64,000 bases of DNA, taken from contig JADCRB010000036.1 in NCBI GenBank assembly GCA_021464245.1, forward strand, positions 3,955,939 to 4,019,938, given 5' to 3'. The position numbers and the translations under genes are program-made. Below, piece after piece: positions 25,801-38,261 of this stretch; within the stretch, counting starts at the first letter, position 1, and the number at the start of each line of letters is the position of its first letter. Under the pieces are notes generated by a model. That model searched no databases and was not told the DNA's origin. It saw only the letters and a program-made list of their open reading frames with translations. The stretch is from Carallia brachiata. Lineage: Eukaryota; Streptophyta; Magnoliopsida; Malpighiales; Rhizophoraceae.

Positions 25801-28800
25801 ATGTCTGATTTTCCAACTTAATGTAATAAGCTTGTTCAACATGCAGAAACAGAATTTATAATTCAAGCCATTTATGAAGCTGATGGCGCAAAATAGGATT
25901 TTTTTTTTTTTTTTTTCTTAAAGCTGAAAGGAAGAGAAGTCTTCAATCTGTGTTGCAATAACACGTGCAAGAAAGGAACTGGAATCAATCGCAGGAATAG
26001 CACAGAATAAATGTATTAACATTAAAACAGCATATCCAGAACTTCTACTTTTACAAAACCTAACAGGTAGCAATAGTGGAGTCAAAGGTTTAAGTTGTGG
26101 AAACAACCTCTCTATGAAAACAAAAGTAAGGCTAAACCCATCCAACCCTCCACAGTGTGGAAGCCTATTTCCCTGAAGCACTCGGCCCCCCACACACCCC
26201 CCCGGGCCCCGGGGGGGTGCTTTTTTTAAAGAGTAGCAATAGTAAAAGATGTAAGAAGGAACCTTATCAGCTAAACGTTGTACAGGAGCTTCCCTGCTCT
26301 GTGCTTCTTCCACCAAACTAACAATGTCCCCAATGGCAGTCTCACCACCTGCTCTCCGCACCTCAATTGTGAGAGTTCCATTGAGATTTATACTTCCCGC
26401 AGCTACTTGACTCTAGCACAAAGACAAATCCAGTTCAGCTTGACCGTATGAAAGTGGACGTGCTTATTATTTCAGTAAGGCAGAAAGAGCAAGAAGAATA
26501 GATGAATGCCCAACAAACACAAAAGGGGAGGGAAGAGAAAGAAAAGACTGATACCTCAGGTAATTTGGTCACTGGCAATGGCTCGCCTGTGAAACTTGAC
26601 TCATCGACAGTGCTCCTACCAGCTCTAACTATTCCGTCTGCAGGAATGCGGTCCTAAAACATCTATGCATCTTAAAAACTTGATGTAGAAAAAAAAAACA
26701 CAAAAAGTATTCACATCTAAACTTTCACATCATAAATAGGAGTGATAATCACTAAGTAGCATCTACAACATGAATAAATAAAGAGCCCATTACTTACTCC
26801 TGGTAGCACAACAACTTGATCTCCAACTGAAAGACTAGTGCAAGGCACTTCAACAACTGAATTTGGATCTTGGGCATCAGTATTGACCACAAGACGGGCT
26901 TTTGAAGGTAAAACACTTAGAAGCCCGGTCATATCACTGCTTGCTTTAATCTTTGCTCTCTGTTCAAGATTCCTTCCTAACAAGACAACAGCTATCAACA
27001 TAATTGGCTCCTCAAAGAATGCCTTCCAACCCTGCTTACACAGCCCATTCAAATTTGCAATGGGATTTAAACAAAAGATTGTGTCACATAGTGGATGAAA
27101 CATTAAAATGAGGAATAATGCTAAACCCCAGAAATTTAGATAAAGAATATGTGAGCAATAACAAAAAGGAATCCTAAAACATAATTCAAAGAAGTTTTTG
27201 CATGTATATCCCCTTGTATAATACATTCACCATACAAAAGTGATAGGAAAATAGAGATAAAACTAAAGGCAACTAAGGAAATAGAGAATATCACTTACAA
27301 GTTTTGGGATCAATACAGCTAAACTACTAACACCAAATGATGATAAGGCCCCGAGACCAACTAAAGTATTCATGTTTGGAGCTCCCCTAAAGAGACTTTT
27401 CACACCTTCAAGGATAATTTGACGCCCAGGACCAAGCAAAGTAAACAAAGACAAGGCTAAATGGAATCCTGTGGAGTGAAACAGATGGATCCATGAAGCC
27501 TTTGCACCAAAAATATGAGAAAGATGGCCGAAGAGGCATACAGCACAAAGAGCCCAAGAGACAGCAAGCTCGCGACCTACAAAAATGTGAGAAATTTGAG
27601 TAATTACGTCATGAAGCTTAAAGTATAAAAAAAAACAAAAGCGTCCCAATGCACGAGGCGCACATACTTTGGACTTTTTTATTTTTGGCTACATCAGAAA
27701 GTGAAGATTAAGCTAAATTCTATCTAATGAACCCCACTCCCATCAAATTCGCCAGCAAAAGAGAGAGAATGGAATTGGGAGGATCATCCCATGAGTGAAC
27801 ACCCAAAGTCAAGTGGACTCTAGGGAAAGGCCAAATGCAAATAGTCTGACCCTTGTTTTAGAAAGAGACTATTATTGTGACTAGAACCTGTGACCTCCAG
27901 GTCACAATCGAGTAACTTTACCATGACAATGGAGTAACCTAGCAATTAAAAAGCATTACTACTTAAAAGAATGGCTTTAATGGCAGCTGCAATCTAGTGA
28001 CTAAAATGAAAATGCAAATCGCTTTAATGCAAAACCATGAAATTTGCTTTAATCACCATAGAACAAAAAGGTGCTTACCGCTTTCTTTTAAGCGATCTCG
28101 CTTTTCCTCCATCTTCCTTTCAAAAACTTTAAAGAAACTATCTCTCCCTGCATCTGCACACAAGCAAGAATCCAAACAAAGGAGTTCTCAGACAGACAGG
28201 AAAATGGGTCAGAACTTGTCAAACAATTGAAAAAGAAATACCCACCCTTGTGATGGACATCAACCAAAAGCACGAAGTACACTTCATTGATAGACCTCTG
28301 AGTTTGTTTAAGAGTATAGTTACTTGCAACATAGCAGCGATATTAAGGAAACAATGTTTTTACAATAAAGATATTCAGACAACTTCTTACAAAGGGATAA
28401 CTTTTTGGAACGAGCTCTGGACCTCAATAAAAGGTCTATACAACAAAAAGAAGTTATGTGAAATCCCAGGTTTGAGACGACAAATTGTGGAGATAGAAGA
28501 AATCCTTCTCAAGAGTTGAATAGTTCATAGCAGGGCAGGAAACTTCTTCTATCTCATCTAGTAAACATGAATTTTCAAAATTTTTCCAACCAAACTTAAC
28601 CTTGCATGACCAAAATATAATATAATTCTTTCTTTCATTCCTAATCAGTACAAATTAAAACCCATATCATTGTACAATCTGGGTATTTATAATAATTTCT
28701 TTGTTCAATAATTAGATAACATCATCTTCAGACTGCAGTTTCTGGATGTGCCTATGAAAATTTTTCATCAAGCGTTAAAAAATTCTCATGAGCAAAGAAA

Positions 28801-31800
28801 AGGAATGCCAATGCAAGGAAACTCCATTGTCTAAGTAAACAATGCTGTAAGTATGCGATTATGAATCAGGTAGTGTATATCAGTTTGTGAAGAGAAGAAA
28901 ATTATACAACACTCAAGCTTCGACAAGCACTAACAGACAAAAAACACGTCCATTGAAAACCACAAACAATATTCTATACTAGCACAGTCACTGTTCGATG
29001 CAACAAAGCAGTTGAATGAAGTCCAGTAATAATAATTAATTGTCATCCTATACCAAATACGACCCGTGTGATGAAACAAAACCACATGCGGCCGCATTCT
29101 GGCAAACAAAGAGAGCCAAACTAAGTTAGCAGCAGCATTTTCATGGTCTATGACACAAGGATGGTACAAATTGGACAAGACGAATGGGCAAAAGCTAAGT
29201 GAAGCTTCTGGTTCTTTTTTAGGATCATCTGGTGTAACTTTTCTGAAACTTTTCATGTACTTAAAGCAAATATGTGTTCCTAATGTCTAAAGAGAATAGT
29301 AGTTACTGTAGACATGAACCAAATGAGGCCATAATAATTCTACACCAAAGAGGCTCTGATAGTATACGCGGCAATGTAGCGTAATAACACAAGATAAACA
29401 GCCATATAAGCTAGAAAATTCTTTTAAGATACATGCAACTGCCATTTATATAAATGGCTATTTGCAAGATACAAAGAAGACGTTGCTGGAAAGAGCCAAC
29501 TGCACAAAAGAAAGTAAACACCGTTCACTTTTCCTCTATGCCTGGGCAGATTAACTCTTCCAAAGTTCAGTAACAAACCGTACAATTTGACTCTCTACAC
29601 AAGAGAGTCAACATTCATATAAAATCCTCTTTAGGTTTCCGTTCTTGGCTCAACCCAAGATCGAGACTAGAGATATTAAAAAAAAAAAAAACAGTGATTC
29701 TGGTTGTACAACAGAACATTCTCCAAAACATAAAGTTCCCTGGCTTCAGAACTTCCTCTCCAGAGACAATCCCCCACAGGTAGCTCCGCACTCACCTATT
29801 GAAGGGACAAACCATAATATTAATAATTGCTTTCAAACCAGTCCTTTTGCAATCTAATACAATGGAGCTGGTATTGGTATGACTTTGCTCACGTAAACAA
29901 GTCACCAAGAAATGACAACTCAATAAAATAAGGACATACCACAAAGGATTATAGTTGCTCCTCACAAAGAGGCTTATGCATTTCTAGGGAGAGACATCTC
30001 CTTCATTAGCTCCCTGACCTGCCACTAACCCGTAAACTCATGTGAACCATATTGAACCCAAAATGTATGGCAACATCTGCTCTCATCCAATTTATAGGTG
30101 TTTCAGTTAAGTAATTTAGTTAAAACAAGATATCATAATTTTGGAAGACTTGATTAATAGTTAAATCTTCCTATACAACAGTTTCCTATCAATAAAGTTT
30201 TCAAGTGTTTTGAAAGTGGAAACTACATATCCTCTGCATCCTAGAAGTTGACAAGTCGAGCATGGCAACAAATACAATAAACCAAGTTAAACCTTGACAA
30301 GCAGCAAACTTATGATACGAGCATATCTACAAGCAAATTGTAATGAGAAAATTTTGATGTTGTCTAGAGTTTGATTTTACAGGGATCATAGGGAACGGGT
30401 TCAAGTTCTGTTAACAAGATGAAGTGTAATTAAGCAACCCATGGAAGGACAGGCTTCATGGTGCGTCACTTACAACAACAATGACGACAACGACAAAGCC
30501 TTAATCCCAATTTTAATTGGGTTCGGCTCTTCAATTTTCCGTTCTGTCATTGGTTTGACTGTCAACTTCAACTAGGATGGTACTGTTGACCGAATTGGTA
30601 AAGAAGTTGTAACATGTGAAAACAGAAAAGCCCACAAATAGGATAACTGAATAGTACTTTATTATTCACTTATCCTATTTTTGGGAACCCATTGGTGAAT
30701 GGCTAAGAGCCTAATCATGCTGTTGATGTTGTTAGAGTAAAATGCACACGAATCTTTTCTCATCGTTCCGTTTCATTATGCACTAACTTTAGAATAAGAT
30801 TCAATTCTCCTAAATCCTTCCTAACTAAAGATTCCCAAGTCACTATAAAAAATTAAAAAATAATAATAATGAGTCAACCTATGTCCTTCTAGTCCCTCTC
30901 CTCCTCCCATCCACCTGGATTTGTTTGCCTTTTTAATTGGAACATTTGTGGGTTTGCGTTTGATGGTAAGACTCGACCTCCCTTAATTAAAACTCTGACC
31001 CCCAATCAAACAAATTGATGGTAAAATCTGTTGACACAGTGTCATATCCAAACACGCGAGATTCAATTCAAACCCGCTTATCACCATTTTTCATTTGTTT
31101 TGAAACCAAGAACTATCAAACAAACTTCTTGTCCTCAATCAATTTGTTCATGAACGTTTTAGCACAGCTACTCCAACAATCACAAATCCATTTGAAATCG
31201 ACCCCAAAATTCATGATACAATGAAAGGCCACAACCTTGTCACTAACAATATCAAACTATTTTCACCTAGATACCCTCACTAGCACCCCAAAACAACCTC
31301 ATTTTTCAAATCCACTGTCATATCAATCTTAAAGCCAATCTGACACATACAATCTCATTGCAGAATCAGCACATTCTACCAAAAGCTTCAAAGCCCATGT
31401 TGCTTTTTTTAAATTAAAAAAAAGTCATGATCATGACTTAAAGATATGCATTTTTGGAATGTCATTTACAGTGTCTGGCATGCACCTGTCCATGGTGGGG
31501 GCAGTGTGGAATCTTTCTGCAAACAGGTCTGTACTTATTGAGTGTTAACCATTATTATAGATGGTACAGCGCTTGCTGTTGATGGCAACCTTATTTGTGC
31601 ATGGAACTGCAGTTGTCATTGATTGACGTGTATTATGTTTTGAAAGATTGAAGGGATTAGATAAATTCATGGATTTTGTCATATTTAAGCATCTAAGAAA
31701 CCTAGTCTGCAGTGTTTCAGCAAGAAGAAATACTATTAGATAGAATACTACTTAAAAATGAACATACATGATGATAGCAAGTCTGGTGAAAATCAAGATG

Positions 31801-33618
31801 TTCGAAGGAGTGGAACATTCATAGCCAAAAGTCAAAAACCTATGTCTACACACCTCACCTGCAATGAATTAAGAATCTAGCTTAATATCATTTTTTTTTT
31901 CTTTAAATTGCACATATTCAAAGTTGTTTCTATCTTGTTTCATAAGATGGCTCTCTTTTACGTCTCACGCATTGGGTTTCACTATAACATGCATTAAACT
32001 CAACCAGCTATGCAAGCATATGAAAAATGCCACAGTGTTGCAGAATTACCATGAGTGGAGTAAATATGATATTGACCTGTGTTTACATCCAACTCACATC
32101 AGTGAATAATATAAATATAAAAAATAACCATCTCGCTTGCACCTTTCAAACAGAATATATAACAATAATGATGAAAAAAAATGATGAGGATGAAAAATCA
32201 GCTATGATATGCTTACCTCGAAGGTTAGACTTGAAACCGCAAGTTGTCAAATGCTTTGCAAGTGCCTCTCCTAACTGTTTTTGCCAGTTTGGTGCAACTT
32301 TGGCTTCAGATAAGGGCCATACTATTGCTGTCTCAGTAGTGAGATTGACACTCGCAGAAGAAACTTGTGGCTGTCCAAAAGTATGTTACACAAAATAAAG
32401 ATTACAGAAACAAAGCAAGTATTAGACCAAAGATGCAAGGACATTTAAAAAAGATCATTCACTTTCTGCATTTTTTACTCGTCAAAACTGGAAGTGGCAC
32501 CTCAGCTCATTTTTTTCATTGCATCACAAGACATAGATCACTTAGCACGAATTTTTACACAGACTATAATCCAAATACAGAAATAACTACTCACAATAAG
32601 AAACAGCTTTCAGCTCAAAAAAAAATTCACAATCACGATAATATCATCTGCGAACTATTTTCTGGTTCCTAAGTTTTAAAATGCCAGTCATTTAAAGTGG
32701 AATTTGGTTTCAGTTTTTGTGACTTGTGAGCATGAAAATCATCGAGGTGAACAAATATTACCAGCTTTTCAAACTCACGCAAAAAGTTACAGGTTAGTCC
32801 TCTTCGTTATTTATTCCCAGTCGGCCCATTTTGATTTGGATGCACATATAGTGCACCTTGCAATATCAGTTTTCATACTCTTCTTGAGAACAGAAAATCA
32901 AGAATTACGAAAAAGGACACTTACTTGATTTTCCAGTATTCTCTTGACACTGGCTGCACATCCACCGCATGTCATTCCCTTTGCATAGAGAGTATGAAGA
33001 GTACATTAGACCAAAATTCAGTCAACAGTTGCGAATCTTGTTACAAGACGAAGAAAAATTGCACCAACATTGATACACATTACAATTACGCGTACATTTT
33101 TGAAAATAACATCCAAACCAACCAGAAATTCGAGGTCAAGGGGGAAAGAAACATACTCCGACATCGAGTATAATTACATCCGGAGAAAGCGCAGACACAT
33201 CCTCCGCCGCTCCGGCGACCAAATTAGACTTCGAGTCCCCGCCACCAGCCGATCCATCACCGTCGCCGCCGCCACCACCGCGGGCTCCCTCACCTCCGCC
33301 GCCGCCGCCAGCAGCGGTCCCAAAGGACGCCGCTGAGTTCGAAACACAACCTAGCCGCCGACGGACCAGCGGCAGCGCAGCACACAATCCTCGTAAAGGC
33401 ACACAAGGAGAAGAAGAAAAAGAAGAAGCAAAAGGCGGCGGATTCTTGGGAGAGTAAAGACTGAAGGCGGAGGAGACGAGTCGGCGAGTGGGGAATTGAG
33501 TCGTGGAGAGGAGGAAAGAGCGGCGGGCTCTGTTGGAAAAATGACGGTTTAGGGCTTTGGAAATGGCGAGCATTGTCGGCGTAGCAGTTGAGACACACAG
33601 TGTTGTTGTAGACTCCAT
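17864..33618 (-). CDS. PAA1: chloroplast P1B-type copper-transporting ATPase, 17 exons
   Basis: PAA1/HMA6 pumps Cu+ across the chloroplast envelope to supply stromal Cu/Zn-SOD and plastocyanin. Exons: 33157-33618, 32925-32978, 32217-32370, 28079-28153, 27299-27576, 26798-27031, 26555-26653, 26263-26412, 24675-24821, 24222-24272, about 23939-24111, 23082-about 23211, 22260-22356, 21301-21540, 19936-20139, 18582-18662, 17864-18115; about 960 aa. A Ser/Arg-rich plastid transit region and a Gly-rich stretch precede the heavy-metal domain ([10 protein letters not shown]). Also visible: TGEP (exon 7), the membrane CPC metal site (VVACPCALG, exon 10), the phosphorylation motif DKTGTLT (exon 11), HP ([10 protein letters not shown], exon 12) and the hinge [10 protein letters not shown] (exon 15). 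Two single-base losses break the frame: exon 13 near 22338 (AGTF/REEPGSG) and exon 14 near 21528 (QRHGVV/ENQF). The exon 11/12 junction is the least certain boundary. The other gaps are introns, the largest about 4.1 kb. Confidence 0.94.
19813..19858. repeat. (AT)n microsatellite in PAA1 intron 15
   Basis: AT dinucleotide run with one TT interruption. Confidence 0.92.
24452..24606 (-). mobile_element. degenerate Au-type SINE in PAA1 intron 9
   Basis: Read on the minus strand, the element has a tRNA-derived head (TTGGCATAACAGTAAGGTT and GACCTAGAGGTTACAGGTT, box A/B-like), then AAGGGTAAAGCTGCATACGT, then CTAGACCCTGTAGTATGGGG, and ends GTGCACCTTTTTT. The order and spacing match the plant Au SINE family as I remember it. 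It is diverged, so old. Target-site duplication not resolved. Confidence 0.7.
25140..25562 (-). mobile_element. two tandem TRIM/LTR-like repeat fragments in PAA1 intron 8
   Basis: Two related units, about 25140-25345 and 25345-25562. On the minus strand each has a stretch with AGCTT...(T)GGTTTC followed by TGGTATTAG or TGGTATCAG (25307-25317 and 25491-25500), which resembles an initiator-Met tRNA primer-binding site, and then a GTTCAAACC-like stretch. The pattern resembles LTR ends of small non-autonomous retrotransposons. No coding sequence. Confidence 0.5.
26110..26190 (+). mobile_element. possible SINE 3' fragment in PAA1 intron 8
   Basis: The string starting AAGTAAGGCTAAACCCATCC and ending GAAGCACTCGGCC resembles the body of tRNA-derived plant SINEs (GTAAGGCTGCG...GACCC...GTGCACCGGGC). 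It is short and diverged, and ends in the unusual GC-rich palindrome. Confidence 0.35.
26195..26219. repeat. 25-bp G/C-only near-perfect palindrome
   Basis: C7-G3-C4-G7 flanked by CA and TG, almost perfectly self-complementary, inside an AT-rich intron (PAA1 intron 8). It is followed by T7. No known function; possibly an assembly artefact. Confidence 0.7.
27835..27935 (-). mobile_element. SINE head fragment in PAA1 intron 4
   Basis: On the minus strand: CATGGTAAAGTTACTCGATT then GTGACCTGGAGGTCACAGGTT, the box A/B head of an Au-like tRNA-derived SINE. The 3' body is missing or decayed. Confidence 0.55.
28154..32216 (-). other. PAA1 intron 3, about 4.1 kb
   Basis: No coding frame recognised. 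At about 30469-30530 a stretch of CAA-like repeats leads into AAAGCCTTAATCCCAATTTT and GGGTTCGGCTC. This resembles the 3' end of a widespread plant non-LTR retrotransposon with a CAA-rich tail, so it may be a LINE 3' remnant. The rest is unannotated intron. Confidence 0.45.
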
Positions 33619-35090
33619 TTGAGGAAGCAAGCAAGCAAGCAAGCAAAGCAAAGAAAGAAATGCCCGAGAGACTGAGATTTCAGAAGCGAGATACGTGTCG
33701 GTTAGTCTATCCGTGTAATTGTTTGGCTCCGACTACGAGCCTTTGCAGGTTTTTAACTCGACGAAGCTGCTGCGTCTGTCTGCGGCTGCTGCATATCTAT
33801 CTTCCTTGGCTCCACGCGTGCAGGAGGAGGTTATGGCCACAGTAAATTCTCTTTAATTCGCGTTTAATTTTCAAGGGTAATGCTACCAACTGTGAGCTCG
33901 TGTAACATATGCGCATGAGCCCGCAGTCAAACCTTTCCGTTGGGGGCCCCACATCAGATCACCATCCCTTCGTTTTTTTGATCCGGACAAAAACGGGCAT
34001 CTAGCTTTGCCCATGTGCCTTCGCATTAAGGCCTTAATTGTATTTCAAGAAAAAATTAAAAAAAAACATATTGTTTAGTTATTTTTTCATAATTTTTTAT
34101 TCAAATAACTTTTTTTATATAATTTTTTCTGATAAATTATTATTTATTTTTTTAATTAATTTTTTCTTATAATTTTTTTATCTAAATAATTTATTTTTTT
34201 CTCAATTTTTTGTTATTACTTTCTTTTTTCCGCTTTACTCTCAATTTAAACACGGCATAATAAGACTGAAAATTATTCATTAATAAGTTTGATTATTCAA
34301 ATAAATATAAGTAAGTATGCAGAAAATACGTAAATAATTTAATAATTTAATAATTTATTTATTTTTTATTTTTTAAATTTAATATATTTTTTATAATTTA
34401 ATGGTTTATATAATTACATACCTACCATACCTTTACTCATATACAATTTTTTTTTTTTTTTTACATTTACTCATATACATTAACTGGACCTTAGTAACGT
34501 TCTCATTCAAGTAATATGACAAATTTATGATTGGATCATCATCGGTTTGATTGAGAGAGATTCCATCATAAATAATAATGATTACCAGATCCAGAATTAA
34601 ATGCAGAAATTCAAATGTTAGTCTAAAAAGTAAAAACACACAATCCACCGTCAAAGCTCGCCTTTCCTTGTCTTTTTTCAAACATCGTTGTGCCATATTC
34701 CTTTTCAAAATAAATTAAAATTTGATCCTGTTTTTTTTTTTTAGCAGAAAATTTGGTCCTCCATGCTTTAGTAATTTTTTTTTTTAATTTATGTCTATAA
34801 TAACTTCATTAACTATTTTGGATTACCTTTACATTATCACCGCTACGTAGCTGCCACGTCTGCATTATCAACAAAATGATGGTGTGGTATTTTTTTAAAA
34901 ATCAAAATACTCAATTTCAAAGAGTTCTCAAATTTTCAAAAAATACAGTAAAAGATCTAAAAAAAAGTCTGATAATTAAAAAAAACAAAAAAAACAGTAA
35001 AAAAATATGATAATTATAAAAAATAAGAAAATCCCAAACCAATTTTGAAAAAGTGCACTTTATGGATTGGGCCGAGTATTTCTTCTTCCA
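33619..35090. other. intergenic between PAA1 and uL23m copy 1
   Basis: The PAA1 promoter side (33619-33900) is moderately GC-rich. From 34040 to 35040 it is AT-rich with long poly-T tracts and no convincing gene. Confidence 0.5.
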
Positions 35091-35546
35091 GGGCCGGGAG
35101 ATCCGAACCCAATGGTTTTAACCAACCAACCCACCGACCCTCTTCATCCATCGCTCTCGAGTCTTTAGTTTACGGCCGCTGGTGGGACACTGCCGTACCT
35201 AAGTCCGCTGGTGTCGCCGGATATAACTTACCTCCGGTGAGTTTCCTTTACTTTTTTATTATTTTAATCATTATTATTTTAATTATTGTCATAAAAGTTG
35301 AACTGCATTAAAGGAAATCAGACGAATTTGGAGTTGAAATCAGACGAATTTTATGTCTTGTTCATATATATATATTCAGCTACCACGTCATCTGATCATG
35401 AAATCTGGGCAGTTGCATTCAATTTTGATAATGGGGTCGTTCAGTGTGGAACTTGATGGATAGTTTGGGATTTGTTTATCATTTCTAATCATAGATGTAA
35501 TGTAATGGTGTTGTTACTGTAGAGATTAAATTAACAGAGAAGGAAG

Positions 35547-36106
35547 ATGGGAAGCAGTATTACCACTGATCTTCCCATGAAGTTTCTCATGCCATCTTGC
35601 TCTGACAATGTCAGAGAAATTGCGTTCAAAACGATTCCTTCTGTATCAAAGGTACCGTTGCATCCTCTTTGTTGGATATAATGTGATATTGTTCACTTTA
35701 TTAACTGAAATTCTCTGATTTAATCGCTGTATCATGACCAGGTTGAGATTAAGAGAGTCCTGGAATCAATGTGTGGCTTAGAAGTTGAAAAGGTGCGGAC
35801 TTTAAACATGCAGGGAAAGAAAAAGTGGAGAGGGGGTCACTTAATTGCTAACCAAATTACAAGAAGGCTTACATAACTTTGAAGGAACCTTTAGCCGTTG
35901 GTTCTGAATTCTACAATGCTTGTGCAATCGGGCAGGATAAGACAACCACAAACGGGAAGGGACAGTTACGGTACTTTGATGAACATGTAGGGAAATCTCA
36001 CTGGCTTGATAAGAAGGAGGAGCTCTATTTTAAGTCTGAGAAGCGATACAGTCACAGAGGCGGCAGCCAATCTTTTGCTCGTGGGAAGTTGGAAGTCCTG
36101 CGATAG
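35547..36106 (+). CDS. mitochondrial-type ribosomal protein uL23, copy 1 (frameshifted)
   Basis: Two coding exons: 35547-35651 (MGSSITTDLPMKFLMPSCSD) and 35742-36106. The motif KTIPSVSKVEIKRVLESMCG and the following NMQGKKKW mark the uL23 fold of organellar/bacterial type, a protein of the large subunit near the peptide exit tunnel. The best remembered match is the nuclear-encoded plant mitochondrial L23 family (about 150-180 aa). Compared with copy 2, one G is missing at about 35850 (GCTAACC against GCTAGACC), giving a stop at 35874-35876 after about 79 residues. The reading frame is otherwise open to 36106. A probable 5' untranslated exon ends at 35236 (CCG|GTGAGT), with its acceptor at 35521-35522. 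Confidence 0.78.
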
Positions 36107-38261
36107 CTAAAGCCATTTAGCAACATGTTAACCTTGAGGTAGTTGTGCTCGTGAGAAATCCTCTTTCGCATGCTGTTGCTTTCTGGCTGTTTTTTCATTT
36201 CTACTAGGAATCTTACAAATAGAGGGTTAACTAATGTTGGGGTGCTGAATACTGTGGTAATGCATGACATTAGGATCTTGTTGCTTCGGTTAGTTTCCAA
36301 TTGATACAGTTGCTGTTGTGATTTGATTGACAGGCATAATTGTATAAAACTTTCTCCAGTTTTGGTATCAATCTTACATATTCCCATTGCATGCGATAAA
36401 TGACATCTACAGGGGGGCCTAAATCTGCACATCCTGAATATAAGATTAGAGATTGAACTGACATATGCAAAACCCGTGGTTCTTTGGTGGTTCGGAGTTT
36501 GCAGTTTGCAAACCACATTGCATTTGGCGCCCCAGTTGGTTGTGCTCTTTTCCATTTTGAAATATCATTCATTGTACGGTATTGTTTACATTAGGCTATT
36601 TGTGGAAACAAGCTCTTTTTAATACTGCTCGGACGTAGCATGTGAATGTTTTATTCAAGGCAAACGATTTGCAAACTGCAAAGAGGGAGTGCGCAACCAA
36701 CGTTGGTATGCCATTTGAAAACCTAGCACACATTTGATAATTGTTGACAGCAATGGTATTGTTCACTTAAATTCGAGTGACCGTGATTAAATTCTAGCAC
36801 AATGTGTCCTTGTTTAGATAAAATAGAACAGGTTTTTCTATCTTCCCATTGCAAATTCTTAAATCTGAGGTTCCAAGTAAGTGGAAGACACAGATTTTCT
36901 TCAAAAGTTTGTAACCAAGCATGGAACCAGCCTTACTTACATAGCATTAGTACATCCTGGTACATGTTATTTAAGAAACTCCGGAAATTCAAGGCCCGAC
37001 ATAATTATATTTGTCCACAAATTATTTTACAAGTATGCAACGCATTCATGAGTGTAGCATAGTCAATGCATATCAAAGTCCGTAAGATAGACCATACCCC
37101 ATAAAATTCACAGTTGACCGATCATACCAATAAGTGAACCAAAGTCCAGTAGTGTTCCGTCCAATGCCAGGTAGCACTTGAGAGAACACTGACAGGACAA
37201 ACACCCATCGATGAAAGAATGCAGATTAATTTCTAATGAAAACATAGACACGCCCAAGGAGGAAACTCTATCATTTATAAGGCTGTACGGGAACTTTTTA
37301 TTCTTGCTGCCAATACGTAAACACTTAATAATGCTTGTACTTAATTAAGTGCAGCATTAATGACAATAAACAGTGATTTCTTTCCGGAGTATCTGACAAT
37401 CTAAGAAATGCACTCGTCAAGAATAGTGGGTGACCAAATGCTGACCGGTGGAGTGAATGTGTAAAGTATTCTTGTTTCTCCAACGTGTTATATTGATGTG
37501 AAAATATGATTTTTTTACTGAAAAATTAAGCTAAACGAATTAAGACCAGTAAAAAATGGGCCACAATACATGGTATTCCCAGTATTGATTGAGTCTGCAA
37601 TTAGTAAAACTCCATGTCCATGCCAAAAAATGTTAAAACTATGAGGGTGCTAAACTAAGATAAAGTGCAAGAAGTTCACGTTCAGAGATTACCTCAGCCC
37701 TGAAGTAACTAGACTTCTATTCCCCTCTCCCGTGTGCTTTCTTCTCCCTTCTCCTCCACACTATTACGCTGCAAGGCTGCTCTTCTCTTTTCTTCTGAAA
37801 AGGACAAGGATGAGACATGAGGCCAATCAGTTATATTATATGGGAGAATATTGCGAGCTAAAATTGAAGAGACCTAGGTGTTTGAATCAATATGAATATA
37901 TGATTATTGTGTGGGTGTTGTGGATAAGATTAGGAAACTGAATCAAAGCAGCCCATTTCCCATGTTGGGAAAAGTGATCATGTTATGTCTAATTGGCCAA
38001 GTGCCAATGATGTTGATGGCATAATTTCCTACTTCCATAGGTGTAAAAATATATGGGTGCTCTGCTTCCTCCTACACAACAGTTAAACAAGAATAAGTGA
38101 ACTTCAACAATATGAGGAGTAAAAATAAGTTGATTTAAGTTAAACAGCTTATGTGGTGAAACTTTGATTTCCTTTCTTTTTTTTAATTAATTCAAAACCC
38201 AATTATGTTATATTGTATTTTATTCTTTACATAATCATACCTCCTTTATGGGAATTAGTTT
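36107..38261. other. block between uL23m copy 1 and NLR-1, conserved in all units
   Basis: Homologous to 44260-46561 (unit B), 52444-54911 (unit C) and parts of 60700-64000 (unit D). It holds the uL23m 3' UTR and, at its right end, the NLR 3' flank. Short open frames occur, but I see no recognisable domain. A minus-strand frame (36270-36572) is partly shared with units B and C and has no identifiable family. Confidence 0.6.

Noticed and set aside
33070..33336. Plus-strand frame across the 5' part of PAA1
   Set aside because: Antisense of the Gly-rich transit/linker region of PAA1 exon 1.
36270..36572. Minus-strand frame partly conserved in units A, B and C (also 44411-44677 and 52604-52846)
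   Set aside because: Conservation follows from recent duplication of the whole block; the frames differ in their ends and no family motif is visible.
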